Positions 61,173 to 64,000 of a stretch of 64,000 nt of DNA are shown in pieces; position 1 is the stretch's first letter, and each line of letters starts with the position of its first letter. A model generated the notes under the pieces. It was not told where the DNA came from, searched no databases, and saw only the letters and a list, made by a program, of their open reading frames with translations. The stretch is from NCBI GenBank assembly GCA_903837355.1, contig CAILUI010000180.1, forward strand, positions 54,369-118,368. Direction: 5' to 3'. The stretch is from an uncultured Victivallales bacterium (lineage in GTDB: Bacteria; Verrucomicrobiota; Lentisphaeria; Oligosphaerales; JAFGRS01). Both the position numbers and the translations under genes were made by a program.

Positions 61173-61266
61173 ACGTTATGTAGCGAAGCAGTGTTGCGTA
61201 GCGTGGAGTCGCGGTAGCTTGTGGCGCGAAGTGCGTGCGGGAGGAACACTTCCCGCAACATAACGT
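61173..61266. repeat. Imperfect inverted repeat inside the recombinase element end
   Basis: ACGTTATGTAGCG (61173-61185) faces CGCAACATAACGT (61254-61266) with one mismatch in 13. Inside it AGTGTT (61190-61195) faces AACACT (61245-61250). With the 36-bp palindrome it makes about 180 bases of nested structure upstream of the recombinases. Confidence 0.75.
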
Positions 61267-61319
61267 GTGGTCCGATCCGCCTCTGTTCTATGGTTTGGCC
61301 ATAGACAAGGAGGTGTATC

Positions 61320-62282
61320 ATGACGGCACCGTTCCACGCGGCAACCGGCGGTTCGGTTGTCCTACCCTCAAGCCTGGATGACCTGGCTGCGGAGTACCAC
61401 GCCGATGCGGTGAGAGTTCGGGGGGTGCTTGAGAGCAGTGCGGCCGCCGAACGCCCCTATCTGAAGCGTCTGTTCGAGTGCTTCGGTCCGCCGGATTCGC
61501 CTGCGGACCTGTTCAGAGCGCTCGGGGCAGAGTCGGTCGTCGCGTGCCTGATCGACTACGCATCGAAGCACGGTCCCGGTTCACGCTGCAGCATGCAGGT
61601 GACCGTCCGGCTGTTCCTGCGCTTTGCCTACCGTGCGGGGTACCTGGGGCGTGATCTGTCCTCTCTGTCGCCGTCGGTCCGGAGCCCGCGCATGGGCAAG
61701 GTCGCGAGGGCGATTCCTCCCGGGTGCATTGAGGCGCTGCAGGGGAGCATTCGGGGCGACACGTCGGCGGACCTGCGTGACCGCGCGATCGTGTGTCTGC
61801 TGAGCACGTACGGGGTGCGCGGCGTACAGGTTCGGCGTCTGCGACTGGCGGACGTGGACTGGCCGCGAAGCCGGATTCACTTTGCCGCCGTCAAGGGGGG
61901 GCGCGCGGTCGAACAGCACCTGACGGCCGCCGCGGGCAACTGCCTGGCGGACTACCTCTGCAAGGGACGTTCCCAAAGCCCGCACCCAGAGGTGTTTCTG
62001 CACACCGGCGCTGGCTGTGGGCCGATCACTCATCCCCGCGAGCTATCCAGGATATTGCGACGGCGCATGGAACAGGCCGGCGTGGAGCTTCCGGCTGGCG
62101 TCCGCTACGGGTCGCATGGTTTTCGTCACGCGTTCGCTGCCCGGATGTATGGACGGGTCCCTTTCAAGGATGTGGTCGACATGCTCGGACACCGCGATCC
62201 GTCGACCACGCTGGTCTACGGCAAGGTCGACCTTGCCGCGTTGAGAGGGGCCGCCCTTCCGTGGCCGGGAGGTGCGCGATGA
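61320..62282 (+). CDS. Tyrosine recombinase, first of the trio
   Basis: A 320-residue site-specific recombinase. After an N-terminal core-binding domain (about 20-125), the catalytic domain carries Arg167 (TYGVRGVQV), Lys192 (AAVKGG), His266 and Arg269 (HGFRHAF), His291 (LGHRDP) and the nucleophile Tyr300 (TTLVYGK): a complete set. AGGAGG lies 8 bases before the ATG. Its stop overlaps the next ATG by 4 bases. Expected to act with the other two in transposing the element. Confidence 0.94.
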   Translation: MTAPFHAATGGSVVLPSSLDDLAAEYHADAVRVRGVLESSAAAERPYLKRLFECFGPPDSPADLFRALGAESVVACLIDYASKHGPGSRCSMQVTVRLFLRFAYRAGYLGRDLSSLSPSVRSPRMGKVARAIPPGCIEALQGSIRGDTSADLRDRAIVCLLSTYGVRGVQVRRLRLADVDWPRSRIHFAAVKGGRAVEQHLTAAAGNCLADYLCKGRSQSPHPEVFLHTGAGCGPITHPRELSRILRRRMEQAGVELPAGVRYGSHGFRHAFAARMYGRVPFKDVVDMLGHRDPSTTLVYGKVDLAALRGAALPWPGGAR

Positions 62283-63241
62283 AAGCCCTGACCGGACTGA
62301 GCAGTCCATTGGCCGGGCGCATCGTTCAGTTCGTCGCGCACAAGCGCACGCATGGCTATGACTACAGCACCGGTGCCGATGAACTCAGGCGCTTCGAGCG
62401 CTTCCTGATCGGGGCCGGGTATGCACGCCCGGTTCTCGATCTCAATGTGCTCGAGCGCTATGCCGACCAGATCGCCTGCCTGAGTCATTCGAGCCGTGTC
62501 GGCAGGCTCTCAACCGTGCGCCAGTTCAGCGTCTACCTCCATGCGTTGACTCCTGAAAGTGCGGTGCTGCCCGAGCGCCTCGTGCCGCGGGCGGCGCGGT
62601 CGGTGCGCTTCTACCCGCTGAGCGGTTCACGGGTCGGCGAGTTGATGGCGGCGGCGTCCACGCTCGGACCGAATAACGAACTGCGCGCCGAGTGCATGCG
62701 TCTGCTGATCGGTCTGCTCTACAGCACCGGACTGCGAATCTCTGAGGCCCTTGCCCTCAATCTCGGCGACGTGGACCGCGCTGACTCAACGCTGTTCGTG
62801 CGGCGGGGCAAGTTCCACAAAGAACGTCTTGTATCTCTGAGTGCGTCCACCCGCGAGGCTGTGGACCGGTGGCTGCCGTTGCGTGCCAGGTATGCGGAAA
62901 GCGGCCCCGGCTGCCCGTTGTTCGTAACCGGGTGGAACAGGCGCCTGTCACGGGACCGGGCCTGCCGCATGTTCCGCCGACTGTGTTCCCGTTGCGGCCT
63001 TCACGGTCCGCCGCCGCCGCGTCTGCACGACCTTCGTCACAACTATGCCTGTGCCTGCATTGCACGGTGGAGGCAGGCCGAGGAAGATCTGGACACATGG
63101 CTTCCCGTCCTGGCCAACGCCATGGGACACTGCAGCTTCCACGACACCGAGATCTACCTGCACATCAATGCAGCCGCCCTTCAGCAGGCCTCCGAACGCT
63201 TCCGGCAACACGTCCGCCGCACGATGGAGCCGTCCCCATGA
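62279..63241 (+). CDS. Tyrosine recombinase, second of the trio
   Basis: A 320-residue tyrosine recombinase. Core-binding domain about 1-110; catalytic residues Arg153 (STGLRISEA), Lys178 (RRGKFHKE), His250 and Arg253 (HDLRHNYAC), His284 (MGHCSFHDTE) and Tyr293. The complete set implies activity. The upstream-extended frame from 61793 is rejected because ATG 62279 overlaps the previous stop. It overlaps the third gene by 4 bases. Confidence 0.94.
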   Translation: MKALTGLSSPLAGRIVQFVAHKRTHGYDYSTGADELRRFERFLIGAGYARPVLDLNVLERYADQIACLSHSSRVGRLSTVRQFSVYLHALTPESAVLPERLVPRAARSVRFYPLSGSRVGELMAAASTLGPNNELRAECMRLLIGLLYSTGLRISEALALNLGDVDRADSTLFVRRGKFHKERLVSLSASTREAVDRWLPLRARYAESGPGCPLFVTGWNRRLSRDRACRMFRRLCSRCGLHGPPPPRLHDLRHNYACACIARWRQAEEDLDTWLPVLANAMGHCSFHDTEIYLHINAAALQQASERFRQHVRRTMEPSP

Positions 63242-64000
63242 AGATCACGTTCAGCTCTCTGGTCACCACCTTCTTCACCTCCCACCTCGGCGCAGAGCTC
63301 GGACTCTCGCCCAACACCGTCGCCAGCTACAGCGACTGTATGAGACTGCTCATCAACTACCTCTGCGGGCGCCTTGAAGTCCATCCCGAGGCCATCGACA
63401 TACAGATGATCACTCCTGAGCGGGTGCTGGACTTCCTGGACTGCCTTCAGAAGGAGCGCGGGAACGCAAACGCCACCAGGAATCAACGCCTGGCCGCCAT
63501 CAAGAGCTTCTTCCACTTCCTGGCCAGGAGCGTTCCCGAACTGATGCACGCCAACGAACGCATTCAGGCCATCAAGCTGAAGCGTACCGACCAGCGTCCG
63601 CCGCCAAGCCTCACCGTCGAGGAGGTGGAGGCAATCCTCGCCTGTCCGGACCCTCAGACGCCTCGCGGAGCGCGCGACCAGGCGCTGCTGCAGGTGATGT
63701 ACAACACCGGCGCACGCGTTCAGGAACTTGCCGACCTCACGGTGGCCGCCCTGCACCTGCAGGCCCCGGCCACGGTCACCCTCACCGGGAAAGGCAACAA
63801 AACCCGTGTCATCCCTCTGTGGGAGCAGACCGCTGAAATCCTGAACCGCTACCTCCGGTTCAGAGAGCAGGCAGGTGTCCACTCCGAGTGCCTGTTCCTC
63901 AGCAGCCGTGGGGGGGCCATGACGCGGTCGGCCATTGCCAGACGGGTCGCTTCATACGCCCGAGCCGCTCTGGCCGCGTCTCCCTCGCTGCAAGGCCGCA
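63238..64000 (+). CDS. Tyrosine recombinase, third of the trio (3' end outside window)
   Basis: The ATG at 63238 overlaps the previous stop, and the frame is open to the window edge (254 codons). It opens MKITFSSLVTTFFTSHL and has a SAM-like core-binding domain with NATRNQRLAAIKSFFHFL (about 77-95). Box I Arg160 is in NTGARVQELADL and Lys185 in TGKGNKTRVIPL. The HxxR, His and Tyr boxes lie beyond base 64000, so its activity cannot be judged. About 75-80 residues are missing compared with the family. Confidence 0.92.
   Translation, partial: MKITFSSLVTTFFTSHLGAELGLSPNTVASYSDCMRLLINYLCGRLEVHPEAIDIQMITPERVLDFLDCLQKERGNANATRNQRLAAIKSFFHFLARSVPELMHANERIQAIKLKRTDQRPPPSLTVEEVEAILACPDPQTPRGARDQALLQVMYNTGARVQELADLTVAALHLQAPATVTLTGKGNKTRVIPLWEQTAEILNRYLRFREQAGVHSECLFLSSRGGAMTRSAIARRVASYARAALAASPSLQGR

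Larger units (their letters stand above)
60991..61319. other. Intergenic region holding an operon promoter and the recombinase-element end
   Basis: The left third carries the minus-strand promoter of the aldolase operon; the rest is densely palindromic DNA belonging to the recombinase element. No ORF is credible here. A small inverted repeat CTATGG-tttgg-CCATAG (61288-61304) sits just before the recombinase ribosome binding site (AGGAGG). Confidence 0.75.
61125..64000 (+). mobile_element. Recombinase-in-trio (RIT-like) element, right end outside window
   Basis: Three tyrosine recombinase genes in the same direction, each overlapping the next by 4 bases, follow a palindromic end. This is the defining layout of RIT elements; Tn554-type trios are the closest alternative. 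The left boundary is placed at the palindrome but may lie a few tens of bases either side. The right end and its matching inverted repeat are beyond base 64000. Confidence 0.8.

Noticed and set aside
1..64000. tRNA or rRNA genes
   Set aside because: By-eye scanning found no cloverleaf with a TTC-loop consensus or rRNA-like stretch; a tRNAscan run would be decisive.

Overview
The window is GC-rich, densely coded bacterial DNA (64 kb). It looks chromosomal, from a Gram-negative with an LPS-type outer membrane (LpxH-like hydrolase) and twitching-type pilus motors (two PilT-class ATPases). It carries many secreted or lipid-anchored glycan-degrading enzymes: GH2, GH127, GH39-like, GH42-like and two GH141-like beta-helix proteins. 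CpXC, DUF4388/PATAN, DUF4380 and a recombinase trio appear alongside. This mix suggests a PVC-group bacterium (Lentisphaerota or Kiritimatiellota-like) or a related uncultured lineage. That placement is inference; no rRNA, tRNA or marker set is present to test it.

Layout. 1-715: 3' part of a glycerate kinase. 769-8347: a signalling block with a Cys-rich protein, a Roadblock/LC7 protein, an MglA-type GTPase, an 1,085-residue repeat scaffold ending in HhH and Roadblock-like domains, a DUF4388 protein, and a degenerate nucleotide cyclase fused to FHA. 8580-10000: serine acetyltransferase and D-aminoacyl-tRNA deacylase. 10305-19947: a plus-strand run of glycoside-hydrolase-like proteins and an aldo/keto reductase. 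20120-23934: P-type Ca2+-like ATPase and AI-2E family permease. 24142-30134: GH2, GH127 and a zinc dehydrogenase, behind a good promoter. 30220-30829: a nucleotidyltransferase and a tiny overlapping ORF. 31005-37687: CpXC protein, SUI1-like factor, two PilT ATPases, Ppx/GppA phosphatase and a 5'-nucleotidase. 37721-37825: 15 copies of a 7-bp repeat. 37878-45465 (minus strand): a sugar ABC importer (binding protein and two permeases, no ATPase), a DUF4380 protein, an LpxH-like enzyme and a GH39-like enzyme. 45671-46657: an FGE-family protein.

46737-51916 is an accessory island. A textbook sigma-70 promoter drives an N6-adenine methyltransferase that is directly followed by a PD-(D/E)XK nuclease-like gene. 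Two tiny overlapping ORFs, a strongly structured 150-nt element that looks like a terminated RNA or small mobile hairpin, and a 5'-truncated second PD-(D/E)XK domain follow. Then come more glycan genes (52371-57670), a VapBC module (57758-58389) and a four-gene minus-strand operon (DapA-like aldolase, two small related proteins, a GT2 glycosyltransferase). The right end holds a recombinase-in-trio element: three tyrosine recombinases with 4-bp overlaps, the third cut by the window edge, preceded by a 36-bp perfect palindrome.

How it works together (inference): most of the window serves capture and breakdown of complex plant or algal polysaccharides. A GTPase/Roadblock/FHA signalling module and pilus retraction motors sit beside it. 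Restriction-like, toxin-antitoxin and recombinase modules mark accessory insertions.
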